Assembly: GCA_050084985.1 (NCBI GenBank)
Contig: JBITNC010000002.1
Coordinates: 6,262,001-6,326,000, forward strand
Reading direction: 5' to 3'
Origin: Nageia nagi
Taxonomy: Eukaryota; Pinophyta
Length of the DNA: 64,000 nt
Shown here: positions 36,400 to 51,200 of the stretch, piece by piece
How positions within the stretch are numbered: position 1 is the stretch's first letter
Layout of the letters: each line of letters opens with the position of its first letter
Notes under the pieces: model-generated
Seen by the model: the letters and a program-made list of their open reading frames with translations, nothing else
Databases searched by the model: none
Told to the model about the DNA's origin: nothing
Made by a program: the position numbers and the translations under genes

Positions 36400-37590
36400 G
36401 AATCTGCAGAGAAAATCACCTTAGAACATTCCAACTCAACTCTAGAATTGCTAAGCAAGTAAGGTAAATGTCAAGTAAGTAAAGCAAATGAGTGAGGTAG
36501 GCAAATAAAAAATATTTATCTTTCATCTTCTTATGGCTTATAAAACTCCATTTCACCAAATCCTAGGGTTTTTAACCACTTTTGTGTATTTAAACATTTC
36601 TACATGCACCTTTTATTTTTAATATGTTAATGCAGTTCAAATTATATTAAGAGGCATTTATCAATTTTTGAAAAATAATTTTTTTTGCATTCATGATGTC
36701 CACACTGTGGGTCATCAATGATAAGGAGCATTTCATACCTAATATCTTGTATAAATTTCTATGGTATTTGTTATGTTTCTTCCTTGAAAATTTTATGAAA
36801 ATGCAAATATCAAATTTTATATTTCAGAACATATTATTACAATGTATATCATTGCTAACAAAATTATAGATGAATATTCTTGAAAATTTTACAAAATTAA
36901 GGTCGTTCACACCATGCTAAGTCTATAAACAAGATGTTCACACCTTTCATAACAATTTATATATTGAAAATCAAGTATCTCAAATGTAATACCACTTTTA
37001 TTTCACAAATATGGAATTATTCTCATGATTCACATTGATTTTACTTGTAATTATCTTATAAATGCATTACATGTTCTACTCACAATTTTTCCAAAAAGGC
37101 CATGAAACTCCCAAGAGCACATTTTTGTCAAAATGTATAGATCATAAACTCTTCTATGATCATGATTTAAATCCAAATCTTTGGGGCATAATTGATCTCA
37201 TTTACTTTGGAGTATTGAATAAACCATTATTCATAATGGTGATGAGTTTCACAATCAACATATTATATTGATTTCAACTTTTCTTCTATTTTGATTATTA
37301 TTTTAAAATATGTAATCTATGCAGGTATTATCATTTTTATTCCTACAAATCATTTTTACCCAAATTGAAGAGTAGAGCCAAAGGTATCATCAACCCTCCA
37401 ACTAAAAGATGAAATTTTGGCTTGATTCTACCATTGCAAGAAAATTGGGGTAATTAAAGACAAAAGGGGGTAGGAAGATACCATACTCAAGTATAGAAAT
37501 ATTTTAGAGAAATGCTCTTTACTATTGAAAATTTTTCATACTTCTCTATGCTTCTTTGGATTATGAAATTTGAAATGATTTTTCATGACA
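36400..37590. other. Stretch without recognised genes, probably the tail of an LTR element
   Basis: AT-rich with no coding motif. By position it should be the internal 3' end of the element whose polypurine tract follows at 37597, but no polyprotein domain could be read. Confidence 0.35.
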
Positions 37591-37596
37591 TATTCA

Positions 37597-37609
37597 AAGA
37601 GGGGGAAAA
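37597..37609 (+). other. Polypurine tract of an LTR element
   Basis: AAAGAGGGGGAAAA directly before TGTAGATGCC, the usual arrangement of the polypurine tract and start of the 3' LTR in plant Gypsy elements. The LTR would run right from 37610; its end was not found (probably before 38250). Confidence 0.55.
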
Positions 37610-38249
37610 TGTAGATGCCTAAAAATTATTTATTATTAATTAATAAATCATATTTTGTCATCTCAAAGGAATAAATAGCAATATCACATAAATTATGGCA
37701 AATGTGTTATTAATTAATATATTATGTATTAATTCCAATGTAATATCATTAATCATGAATTATTCTATAAATATATTGATATTACAAAGATTATATTCTA
37801 TTATTATAGGTTGTTTTTCACTCCTTTCTATGTCTTTGTAGGTTTTAAATGGAAGAGTTGGAAGTTGAGATTCCCTATCAAATCTCTCTAGTATATGGTT
37901 TTCCATACATCATACTATACTTATGATAACTTTCAATGCTATCTATTTGAGAATATTTTATAATCTATGCTTATGTTATTTGTTATCTTCATTATATGTT
38001 TTCATATTTCAAATCCCATAATGTGTATGGAGTGCAAGGAATAAAACTATTGTATCCACAATATTACTCTTTATGATCCATAGTGATAGATCTGAGGGAT
38101 ATCAAGCATAGATTTGGATCATTAAATATCCATTTTGCTTTATCATATATTCGATCCAATTATTTGCATAATTGCACCAAATCTTAAGGATTTCTAATTT
38201 CTCACATTAGGTACACACTTTCTTAATATTGGTCTAAAAAACTTGATAA

Positions 38250-41200
38250 GAGATTTGTACCATATTATTAGTAGATTTATAATTATTTTATTTCTTCATT
38301 ATAAACCATAATTACCAATGTATACCTCTTCCACTACCATTATCAATTCTACAGGAGGGGCTTCACCTAGGTAACTATAAGCCATGGATTTAGCTATAAA
38401 AAATACCCTTGAGATCAACTCGTATATGCTAGGAAACCTAGATGCACATGAGATATTATGTATTGTGCATTAACTTGATCCTCTATGAGGATTTTAAGAT
38501 GATGAACCTCTAGAGAAATGATGTCAAGATAGACCTAAAACTAAAATAACATATTGGATTATATCTAACATTTAATATTAGTAAATATCTTTTTATATGT
38601 TATTTAAAATTGAAATGTGAAACACACGCTAGGGATTAACATGTTTCATAGCTATGTAAAGATTATCTCGCAAAATAACCAAGTGTTACGAAAAGGGTTC
38701 TAACCTAAAAGATCTAAACTGTCATCTATCAACCATCATTTTAATTATACTCTAGGATAAAATCAAAATAATTTTTTTTATATTATCTTTATACTTGCAA
38801 AAGGGACAACATGGGTTTAGAGTGCCTAAATGAACCAATGTATAATTAATTGGAATACTTAGTAAAGTATATATGATGCAAATTTGGCAATCTTGGTATG
38901 AACAATAGCCATTCAAATTATTTAAAACTTGGTGTTCTAGGTTTTATTGATAAACTTAAGTTTCCATTTTGTATTAAGTTTTTCTTACCATAAGAAAACA
39001 TGGCAAGATCCAAGCATCACCCTTATAGGGTTAGAATATACAAAATGAGGTGTCTAGGAATCATTTTCAATTTATCCATCAAGGTTAAGAAGAACAACAT
39101 CAATTATATAGTGATACATTAAGGGAAAATAATATACAACCACCTAGAAAGAATCAATATCTTGATTAGTTAATTTATATTTTATCTTGGCTTCAAGCTA
39201 AGAAATCCATTCACAAATTGATATTCAATGAAGATCAAATGTTATGTGTATCCCATGGTGAAACATTTTAGGTAGTGAATCTATGGTACATTAGTAAGAG
39301 GTAAAACTTGGTGGATTAATATATTCAACCACCAAAGTGATTATTAATAAATACATAAAATAATATGGAAGCAATTTTAATTCTAGATAATAAAAATATT
39401 AATGGATTTCCAAGATTTCCCAATGCTATTTTTGATAAAAGGACCTTAAATTTAAATCTATTCCTTGAAAATTAAAATGATTTGAATTCCAAGCCCTTTC
39501 TATACTTGTCTACCATAAGGAGTGCTCAAGCTAATGAAATTTCAAAGGAGGATCTTCCAAGTTTCTTGATCCTCAATGGAATGAATGATCAATTTGGAAT
39601 ATATAAACAAACTCTATCTCTAAATATCTACAAGATTTGGATTTTTAAAGTTATGTGGATAATAAGAAAAATCCTATTTCACTTAGTGAAAGTCATTTTC
39701 TTTCTTTGATAATGCCCAAATAGAGTCTCATATAATTTTTGGAAGATTTTGATAAGCAGGTTTTGAGGGTTCTCCATGATGAGTAATAACTTAGTAACTT
39801 ATGTAGTAGGTCAAAAATAATAATAAAACACACATAAAATCATACATAACATAAAATGTATAGTGGCAGAACTTCTCCACAATGGTAGAGAAGAAACATC
39901 CACTTATGCTTTCTATATCTTTTATTATTTTCAATATAATGTATAATAACAATCAAACTTATGTTATATTATTCTCTCATGTATGAAACTTGCTTGATAC
40001 TTATTACTCAAAAATATTACATGAATAACATTATACTTACATTAACTTACAATGTTGATTACTCTCACACTTGTATACTACAATGCTTGCTAGCATCAAC
40101 TTTGTCTAACTTAGTCTAGTAATTTCTATAGCCACATATGGTTGGTATATATAGAAGATATCTTTACTATTTCCTTGTAGATATATCATCTCCAGATGCA
40201 TTATCTAGTGTTTATATAATATCATCACTCAACCATAGCTTTATCAATACCTCTCAACTAGATTAGTCAATTTAAGCTTATCTTTTATGAAAAGTCATTC
40301 TCTTCACCAAATGGGTGTTAAGCCACATATGAGGCTAATCCCTCTTAAGTGTTTTAATTAAAATCTTGGTTGTACTACATATTATTAAGTTTATATTAAA
40401 TATATTTCTATTTTTATTTACTAATACCCAAGTAAATATTAGATATTTCAAGAATCCCCCTTAATATTTAATTGGAGATATGGAAATTACAAATAAAAAA
40501 TAGTTTTGACACTCCCCCTAAATATAAAAATAAGGATGTCAACTCTATAGGTATCACATACTAATCTTGTTGTATATCAAACCTTTTTTTAGGTATAGGA
40601 TTTTTAGAACAAAGATAAGAGGTATAAAATTATACAAGAGAGACTATTGAAGATCCATCACTAGAGTTGCCAATGCAATACCAAATATCATTTCCATAAT
40701 CAATTGCCAATGACATAAAAAATCAATTCCTAATGTAGTAGACTATCATTCTAAATAATCAATTACTAATGTAATATCCAAATAAATTATCATTGCAAAT
40801 GCTTCATATTTTCCAATGCAATATATGATAGCTACTTTTATATAAATGCATTTGGGATTGATCAGTAATAGTCATTAATAATATTCACTTGATAAATTAT
40901 ATTAAGATAATTATCATTACATTCATTGTATGTACACAATATAATGTATTTTGTATTTCTTATCATTGGCCATTGAAATAAAAACCTCTTTAAGTTCATT
41001 ATTGGTAAGATGTTGGCCACATGGAACCCCTTGATAGTAGGAAAGCTCACATAAGATTATTCCTATGCATTATTGCAATATAATATTTTCATTGATAAAT
41101 GATTTTGATCATTCTTTAAACACTTGTTGTTAGTATTTAATAAAGGCTTGAAGGATTTTAGGAAGAGTAGAGAGAACTTTATTCCCATTCACAACTACCT

Positions 41201-42230
41201 TTGATTTTCTTAGTAACCTAAGAGGCTTTTATTACTGTAAAATATTCTCTTATGATCTAATCTCCCACCTTTAGCTAAATGAGCTAAGATTTGATCTAAA
41301 CTTACTTCATATTATGATGATCAATGCTTTTCTAATGGAGCTTAGCCACCTTAAGCTATAGTATGGGAGAGAAAAATAGATGCAAGTTTTTTCAAATAAT
41401 CAAACATCATGAGATTTCTACACAATGCAATAATTGAATCAAGAATCCACAAAAATAACATATAATATATAAGTGGGATATTAAGCCTCATAATAATGTA
41501 TAAATTAATAATCATGCTCAAAGGAGTCACCAACATGTGTTACCATGTATTAAATAAATAAGGTGGAAGTATCCTATAAATAGGCATATGTGTTGAATTT
41601 TTAGCCTAATCAAAGTTTTTTATCATTATAAAATTGATATTTTGTTCTATAATAGGATATCATAGTTCTAACCCCTCAGAATACCAATCAACATTCTAAT
41701 CCTCAAACCAATTGGATGATCGATTAGTTGGATGATTGATCCAATATTTCTAACTATTTAGTATGATGCATACTAATTTGCACTATCTCATGGGAAAAGG
41801 ATGATTTTTCTTAGTTTTTTGTTGGTTTCTTAGCTTGGATTATTTTCATTTTTATATGGTTTGTTGTTGTAAACATCAATAGCATGTAGAAGTGTAGTTT
41901 AATGGTTTATTTCAACTTTCAGAAGGATTTTATTATGTTTATTGTAGATTTAGTTTAATATGACAATACCATTCTCAAAACAATAAAATTTATAATTTAG
42001 TTCCATTAGAGAACTATACATGTACCATATTTCATTTTTCAATGTAATTCAATGAGCATATTTCCAAGAATTGCCTCATGTACTATAGTAATAGAAGCAT
42101 AGAAGGCATTAGAGGATGGGTACCAAGGTGATGATCAAGTGAAGCAAATCAAGCTTCAAACCTTGAAGAGAGAATTTTGAGAACATCAAAATAAATGAAG
42201 GAGAGAATGTAGGAGATTTTTGTAAGAGTT
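38250..42230. other. AT-rich stretch without recognised genes
   Basis: Several short open frames (for example 39482-39709 and 41351-41536) have no family motif. By position the right part should hold the reverse-transcriptase end and 3' LTR of the Copia element that follows, but none is readable. A 3' LTR starting somewhere near 39800-40900 is possible and unproven. Confidence 0.35.
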
Positions 42231-44680
42231 AAAGTTTGTGTAAATAGTCATGTAATTCTTGGGATATTCAACTAGAAAAATGATGTCCCTTGCAAAGAGG
42301 AACTTCTTATTTACCTTTTTATAAACCTTATAACCCTTGGTAGTATATGAGTACCCAAAGAAAATACATTTCTAACTCTTGACATCAAGTTTGCATATTT
42401 GTTACTTGGGGACTAGGGCATAATAGGTGGAACAAAAAATCCTAAAATGTTGAACTAAAGGAAGAGAACCAAACTACATTTCATATGGAGTTTTGTTGTC
42501 AAGAGTATGATATGGATATCTTTTTCTGACATACACTACATATTGAACTACACTACCCTAAAATATAGTTTTTACATTATTGAAAAAAAACATTGCTTAA
42601 GTCATATTCAATAAGATTCTATTCATCCTCTCAACTACACCATTTTGTTGCAAGTTGTAGGGAATAATTATTTGATACTTGATTCTATGCTAACTACTAT
42701 AGTTTTTGAATTCATATTATGTGTATTCACCACCATTTTCATAATGAAGTATACCAATATGAGTGTGATCCTCTTTCTCAATCACTATATAATATTGTTT
42801 AAACTTTTCAAAATATTCAGACTTATTCTTCAACAAATATACCCATGATATCTTAGTATAATCATCAATAAGGATCATGATATATTTGTTTCTAATATCA
42901 GAAGGGATAGGTAATGGTCCACACAAATTAGAGTGTATCAATTCTAATTTTTTACATGCTCTAAATTTTGAATCAAAAAAGGTTATTTATTGTGCTTTCC
43001 AAGGGCACATGCTTCATAAGGTTTTATTTTCCTAGGAATGGTAGGAAATCCTAAAAGATCTCTCTTTTTCAACAAACAAAGATCATCAAAATTGATATGC
43101 CCAAATCTTGCATGCCACAAAATACTGATGATTGACATAGGTAAAATTCCTTAATTTGGAAGAACTCCCATGCATATTCAATAGCTTCTCATCCTCCCTA
43201 CCATTCATCACTAATTTATTATCAAAAGAACTCCTTATATCCACTTTACCATCGAACATATGAATGGATGACCTTATTATCAAATCAAAAAAAGATAGAA
43301 CAATTTCCTTCATAACTCAAGAAGGTAGAGAACATCACAAAAAAGCATATCTAAAAGGCTTGGAAACATAAATCTCATAGTACCAATACCCAAAGGTTTA
43401 ATATTGTATCTATCAGCAAAATATACTGCACCATCAATATTGGTATTCATATCCTCAAATAATTTTAACAAAATGATATGTGATATGTTGCAATAGTATT
43501 AAGCAAACAACCATCTTTCCAAGATGAAAATGTAGAATTACACAAATTTTTAATTGTAGTATTGCACTAAGAAATAACATAATGAGCAAAATCAAAATTC
43601 TTACTCTTTTCTTGCTCTCATTTTTCATTTCTTTAATTGATTTTCTCTGATGGAGTCTAACAAGTATTAGCTTCATGCCCTCTTCTATCGCATTTTGTAT
43701 AATGAAGATTGTTCCTCTCTTCATGGTCACCTTGATTAGATCTAACCCTACCTCTATAATTCCTCCTACCATGAACATAGTTGCTACTTTCACCTTGTGA
43801 AGAATCATATGCAACATTCTTCCCCTTTTGAGCAATACACAATGGTGAGGTGCTAATTCACCATTTAATTTATCAATCCAATGTTCAAGTATACTAAGGT
43901 TGTGTGCAATAATAGCCTGATGATTTTCTATGATTTGTAAAAACACTTGCAAGAATTGAAATATAAATGAATTAGAAATCAAATAATCAATTAAAAACTC
44001 ACACATCTAATTCTAAGAAAGTAGGGAAATAAGAAAGAGTAGCTTTCTATCAATTGAATGGGCCATTCTCCTTCGAATAAAAGCACCCAAAAAGAACTCA
44101 AGGAATTAAAAAATCACTCTTAAATTTTATTCATATATTATTGTTGAAATGAAATGAATACAATGTATAAGAGAACACCACCTTATGTCTATTACATTCT
44201 AACTCACGATCCTCTAACCAGCTTAAAATATTTTTGAGATTAAGTATTTATAATATACTTCTATAACTATAATATACAACCATCAAATCATTAACACCCT
44301 AACTGGTAATAAATAATTACACCAATCAAATACATAATAATCTCTAAACTTGAATATGCCCAAAGTTTGTTCCACATATGCTAAAGAGTACAAATTGGAA
44401 TAGGAAAAATTTTAAATCATATGCAAGATATATTTAGCTTTCCAACACTTCATTTTTTTTTAATGTTATATCACATGTTACTAAAGATTTCCAACTGTAT
44501 GAATATGTGATCCATAACTCTAGCACAAAAGAGATAGTTATACTTTTGTTCTTGGATGTTTGCTGAAAAAACTCCATTTATAATCAACACATGGAATGGA
44601 GATGCAAGATTCCATAAGCTTTTCTTCTCCTCCATGAATCCTCTTCTTCCTCCTACAACCCATGAAAACTCCAAACCAAT

Positions 44681-45068
<388 letters not shown>

Positions 45069-45339
45069 GAATTATTTCTAAAGACTATAACTAAATTTTT
45101 TATTTCATCTTTGATCAAGAGGAGTGGTTCTCCATATGACCTTGTCTTTCAAAAGAAGGTAATAAAACATCCTTCAAAATGATAATTATTAATAACATAA
45201 AACCTCCAAAATATGAAATATTAGCAAATAACAAAATATTGTATATATATCTAATTGGACTAGTTAGCATAATAAATATATATTATTATTTACTAATGTA
45301 TCCTTTTGTGCATTCTTCTAATGGTAGTATTATGTTAAA

Positions 45340-45940
45340 ATGAGGTTATTTTTATGCCTCATCGCTCAATGTATCTGAAGTAGGATCGCTAGATTTTTTG
45401 CCAAATGCTTCACAACCTTATCCACCAAAGCATCAAATGTTAGAGATTTCAAGTTACCACTAGCTTGCAAGGATTCAAGATAATTTTAATATTTTAGGTA
45501 CAATTCCTTATTCAAATATGGGAGAGCAATGTTAATCTTCATACCATTAGAGTTAATGTCATTTCTATAATCTCATAAATCAACGTCATGGGGTCATCAT
45601 TTTTTTAACTCTAGGTTAAAAAGTTTCAACTGTAATTGGATTAATTCCAATTTGGAATGAGAGTCAAATAAGTCTTTGAGTTTCTTTAATGCCTTTCAAG
45701 CACTACCAATTGAGCTAATATGGTGGTTAACCTCATCACTAATTGAATTAGCAATCAAAATATATGCCTTACTATTTTTCATGTTCCAAACTACAAGCTC
45801 CTTGACACCAGTTGATTTGGTAGGTTGGTTATCACCATCACACACTCCAATCCAAAAAACATTAAAAAAGGTATGATTAATTTTTATAGATCACTCCAGC
45901 CAATTATTTTTATCATTTAAAACAACACCTACAATGATCA
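45340..45940 (-). pseudogene. Copia gag (UBN2 type) of the interrupted element
   Basis: The minus strand gives NNWLEWS-like N-terminal residues, then GVCDGDNQPTKSTGVKELVV, NSISDEVNHHISSIGSAWKA, LKDLFDSHSKLELIQLQLKL and NYLESLQASGNLKSLTFDAL. These are the successive blocks of the UBN2 gag domain. A few stops and one frame change interrupt it. Downstream the frame runs out at about 45340, where the stretch leading to the GA tract begins. Confidence 0.8.
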
Positions 45941-46575
45941 TAAGGGAATGTATCTTTTCAATAGAAACTTCAAACTTTATTTATTTTCTTAAACTTTTAT
46001 AGTTCAAAAAATGCATACACATTCACACTTCTAAAATGTCCATACAAAACTAAAATTTATTTTTACTCTTAAGACACCATGAGACAAAATACACCACACT
46101 AAAAATACAAAAAATAAGGTCTCAAAAGAGATTCATTACATCACATGTCTCATCTTATGAGGATAGTTCCTTCAAGGAGGTGGCATCTTATGAGGAGGGA
46201 CAAAGCAGAGGTAGAAGAAATATATGATATCTCAACATCATCATATTTATCTTCATTATCTTCAACATCTACCAAATAACCTTTTTCCAACTCTTTTCTT
46301 ATTTTTGTAGCTTCAATTGTGACAAGATACTCTAAGGTTCAAAATCCTTTAACTATTCCATATTCACCAAATTTGACATCAAATGTATGCGATATTTACT
46401 AATGTATTTTTTTATTGCACACCAATAATAGTATCCATCATCTAACATTATTAAATTCTATACTAAATTAAAAAAAAATAGTAAAAGCAAAGTTCATTTC
46501 ACCAAGTTATGACTAAAAATGTCTTTATAATTCAAAAAATACCAAAAAATTCAATTTAATATGTTGATTATGTAA

Positions 46576-46635
46576 AAATAGGTGATTGGGCAAGTAAACA
46601 GAGTCAAATAGGTGATTGAGCGAGTTAACAGAGTC
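46576..46635. repeat. 30-bp tandem duplication
   Basis: AAATAGGTGATTG, then a G/A variant, then GCAAGTAAACAGAGTC is followed at once by a second copy with three substitutions. It lies in the leader between primer binding site and gag of the Copia element. Confidence 0.8.
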
Positions 46636-47316
46636 AAACATTAAGGTGGAAATCAAGTGAGGTAGTGGATTTGAATGCCCATGTGGCTCATGTGGCTAGT
46701 ATCAGGTAAAAAATTTAGCAAGTCTGGATTGCAAGTTGGGCAAGGGAGGCACATTGGGGTTTGATAAGGATTGTAGATTCAAATGAGCTAGCTCGTATTA
46801 TAGAGTTAGGGCATGGATCAAGTTAGGTCATCCAATGATTAGAGCTCCATGTAGGTTGCACATCAAGCAACAGGTGTTTCATAGAAGGTGGACAAAGGTA
46901 AAATGATGTGAGGGGTATTCCAATGTATGACATGGGCTTCTTTCGTATAGTTTGGGGTCCACATCATAATTGCAAGTTGGGTTGGTATTGGCTCCACAAA
47001 ATGCTTCAAGATTCTCCCAAAAATAAACATCACTTTTTCTAAAACTACCAAAATCATAAATTAAAAAACCACTAAAAAATCCAATCACATAATGCTCATA
47101 TAGCTACAAAACTTCAAACTTGAATAACTTATCATTTCTTCACGAAATCACTCTGTATAAAAACCAAACTTGTTCTCCTAAAAAAATGTTATTCAAAAAT
47201 GTAATCAAGAATAGGTTTTAGTGCATGGATTCAAAGAAATATGAGAGAAAAGTTTTAATATGGATTTGGGCAACATTTTTTATCATCTTTATGGAGTTAG
47301 AGATAAAAAAAATCAT

Positions 47317-47330
47317 GAGCTTTGATACCA
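47317..47330 (-). promoter_or_regulatory. Primer binding site of the interrupted Copia element
   Basis: The minus strand reads TGGTATCAAAGCTC, matching the tRNA-Met-type site (TGGTATCARAGC). It is preceded on that strand by GGCCTGACA, which would be the CA end of the 5' LTR starting at 47332. The outer end of that LTR was not located. Confidence 0.75.
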
Positions 47331-47335
47331 TTGTC

Positions 47336-50300
47336 AGGCCAATAATAAATAATAATAACTTCAATATATAAAAAAAAGCATTAAATTATTCCCACAAATT
47401 GAGTAAATACAACATGAAGATGATTCTATAGATTCACCTCACATGGTGACCTTTGAGATACACATTATCTCTTCTACATGACTCTTAACTTCTTAATTAC
47501 ATATGCAGCTAAATTTACTAAATATAGTAAATATATTCCTACTTAATACGAACACCATAATCCCTAAGGATTATGTATCTAATAAAATCTACTGATAAGA
47601 TATAAAAACTAACTAAATTTAGCTTAAAATACTAAAAATCCTATGATAGTTTGATCAACTCAGATAGGGTTGGCTAGGAAGGATCGACCAATATGATACA
47701 AATTAGTTATCAAAGTTGATTGGTATGATTCAAATTGATTGAATATTTTCTTAAAATATAGACTTCATACTTCCAAATATAGTTTTAAAAAGAGTGAATA
47801 TGAAACCCTGGAAAGAATAAAAGGTGCTAATACCAAAAACTACATGAAATAACAAAAGAAAGTCAAAGTAAAAATAACAAAAAAAAGAAGTTTAAAAAAT
47901 CCTTCAAAATGATGCCTCATGGACCAAGGGAGTTTATATCATGATCACAAATTTGTAAATGGCATCAATAAACTCGATATCTCAACACAACTTGAGCTAC
48001 AACACACCTTGTTAGTACACCAAAAGGTCCCAACAATGTTGTACAACAAGAGTATCCTATGATATGATGAGTAAATAATTAAAACATGATAAGAGACTAA
48101 GGATAAAGAGATTTTTCCTAATTTGGATACTTTAAATATGATCAAAGACTTGCAAATAAGATATTGTTAATGGGGATTTCAAGGTTTTATATCCTTAAAA
48201 GCCTAAAACCATGCCAAATGGGCTTTTACACCCTCTTATGAGATTATAAATCCACTTTCCTTGAATCAACAAGGCATTAGAACATAAAATAATTCCTATT
48301 CTGTAATTTTACATGGATTTAACTAATTTAAATGCTTTTCTATGCTCTATAGATGATAAACCATAGATGAAACTAGGTTAAAGTTACTAAATATGGTTAA
48401 AAATAACAAATATGGTTAACAATACAAGCTTAATATGAAATATGATAATACCCACAATGATTAAAATACTTAGTAAATGAGTTAAATATGTTGGTATCTA
48501 ACATGAAATATATTTACCCTAGTTCACCTGATTTGTATTTTGTCCAAATGTCTCCCCATGAAAAATGTAGTTGCACTCCCTTACAAATAGTCAACTTGCA
48601 AAATTTATTTCTTTTGATCCAGAGCTTTGTTTTGCATGTTATTAAAAGCCTTAGAAAGGTATGGATGTGTAGAATCTACATACAAAATTTCATCCCATTT
48701 GGAGTAGTATAGGACCTTATGTTTTCACCTACACTAAAATTTAGTTGTACAAAATATTTCCTTTATAAAGGATAAAACACATCCAACAATCTTCCACTTG
48801 TTGAATCCTTTGCAAAGGGATAAACCAATCCTAAAAACTCACCAGTACAACACACATATTTAGGCTTGAATATAAATTTCCTCAAAGCTCCTACTCCATG
48901 CTCAATCACCAATATGATCCAAATCAAACATTTGTAGCATTCATCCAAGGATATGGACACATGCCTTAGTAGATTCATAAATAATCTCCATTCTTAAATG
49001 ATTGTCCATCATTAAACCTTCCATATCCATTGCACAAGGTTCCCACTTAAACATAGATCTCCTTCAAAACTTAGATCCCCACTAGATCTAACATACCAAG
49101 ATCTAATCCTAGATCTTACATACCAAATTTGAATTAAACACAAAACTCTTGCAATAAAGGTGTCCCTTTATTTCCTGCAACCAAGCCTTAACATCATATC
49201 TTGGGATCAAATAAGAAATAGATTTACCCTACACCAAAATGTATATGTACAAAATATTTCCTTTACAAAGGATGAAACACACACAACAAAATATGCATAA
49301 CACAAACAAAATCCTAAACTAACCTAAGTCCTATAATTATATTAACCTAGAATATGTTTACATGCAAATAATGATAAGATACACTAAATATATGCTAAAA
49401 AGGATTCCTTGAGAAGAGCTTAAAGAGGCTACAAAAACCTTAATAAAATAACATTAGATCATATAAAATGCCAAAAACAAGAGTATACCTCAAGATTCCT
49501 TGCATACAAAATGGACAATGTAGGCATGTAGTATGAATAATTATGTGTAGCTCAAAAGTAAGTGCAAAATGATTAGAATGATGAAGGACACAAGTACAAT
49601 CTATGAGGAATGCTAAATAGAGATCAAATTTAAAAAGTATCATTGCAATAGTTGATTTAAAATATTTTAAATTTTCCTTTTATATTTTCTATTTACAGGA
49701 TCGATATACCAATTAAGGTTTACATGTTGATTGGTTGGCCAATTGCTAAGCTGATTAGCCAATTGGTATGCTATTTTAAACTTTAATATTATGACCAAAA
49801 TATATAAAGTACTAAAATTATTTTATGATACTAGTCCTCATATGTTGTCAAAGGTTTGATATGATCATGATAAATTGATCATAAATATGTCAAAATGCCT
49901 CTAGATCACCTAAGCAAGGTGAACATGCAATTTTGAGGTGTTTATATTTAAGCCTTAAATTCTTCATTTTTAGGTGTAAATAATTTTTTTTTAATCATTT
50001 GTAAGTAAATAAGGCTATTTAATTATTTATCTTAAGTTTTGGGGCTTTATTTTCTAGGCTATGAAAAGTGTCGAGATTGTGGTTCTCTACTCTTTACTAA
50101 AAAGTAGAAAATTTTGGAAATTTAGCAAAATCTAAAAATAAAGAATTCAAGGAAAATGATAAAAATACAAACAAAATCATAAAATAATTAAAATATATAT
50201 ATTTAGTTTCTTTCTTTAGCTTATAATTTATTTTTGTACACTTCATGCTCATTTAGATTAAAATTTTATTCTAAAATAGCATTTATATTTTATCTTTTGG

Positions 50301-51200
50301 ATTTGATTTGCTATAAAGCATTTGATCTTTTTACCTATTTTGTAAAGCATATTGGAATATATGTAAATGGGGTTATTGATAAGGGAATAACACAACCAAC
50401 TTATAGTTTTCCAGCCTACCTATCTTGAACACTTGATTAGTATATTGGCTAAGGGAAAGCTAATAAGATTAAAATCTACTTCACATCACTTATCAGAATG
50501 ATAAAATTCAAAATAATGAAAAGATTAATATATATAATTACATAAATTTCATATTGTACCCTTGTATAATAGATTAAGAATATAATCTTATGTGTTACAT
50601 CTTTATTTCAATATGGCTCACATTAAATAAAAACCTAGCTTAGGGGTCATTATTTGTTTATTTCCATGGAACAAATCTTCATTGCATGTCAAATATTCAT
50701 TGGGTTTATCATTGATGCATCTTAATTGAGAACAAATTAAGTGGGAAGTTATAATCACCTAGAAAGTCATGGATTTTGATCCATATGTCCACATGATTGA
50801 AATACATAGTCAAAATGCACTTCAAGGTTAGTCTTGACCTAGTATCCCTACTACTACTTGCACACATGAGTATTGGGAAGATAAATCTCATAAGTTTCTT
50901 CATGATTGATTGGCACATAAGGAAGAAAACTCCCCCATGCCTAGTAGTCTTAATCATTCTCATTATCATGATGAAGATATTGATTTAACGCATCAATACT
51001 TAGTTCATTTGAGAGTCCCATAAATGACATTTACATTAACACATAGTCACCTTCTTGAGCATGTCCATGTAATGGAAAATACCTTCTATGAGGATAATAT
51101 TAATTTTACATATGAAATGATTCTTGTTAGAGAATACTATAGTCTACCTATAGTCTATGATACAATTATTCCCTAATATACCCATCCTTGTAGTCATCTG
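47336..51200. other. AT-rich stretch with retrotransposon end traces, no genes
   Basis: No domain was recognised. Two stretches of about 65 bp match in the same orientation (48723-48790 and 49226-49290; core TACAAAATATTTCCTTTA). On the minus strand each begins TGTTG after a short purine-rich word (GTGGAAGA at the first), the pattern of an LTR start behind a polypurine tract. They may be LTR ends of a small or truncated Copia-like element. Confidence 0.4.

Larger units (their letters stand above)
32640..36400 (-). pseudogene. Decayed minus-strand coding remnant of unknown family, split by two CACTA elements
   Basis: Several minus-strand pieces read like one protein when the two inserts are skipped. 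Examples are WYKRVIFLH just before the right insert (35717 on), WLDEIDPIITYLTSDMKYYK and IEVSIHDIDVLQLKN (34340-34450), WDIICVAYQENVWDENTHHLV (33060-33165), and PKLGEEEMEVSKNKYSDEEF (32740-32830). Stops and shifts are frequent. I do not recognise the family; an old plant repeat or a captured gene are both possible. Its value is mainly that it dates the two insertions as younger. Confidence 0.4.

Noticed and set aside
48763-48978. 71-codon minus-strand frame
   Set aside because: It ends in text that looks like a polypurine tract and LTR start, so it is more likely the non-coding 3' part of a retroelement.
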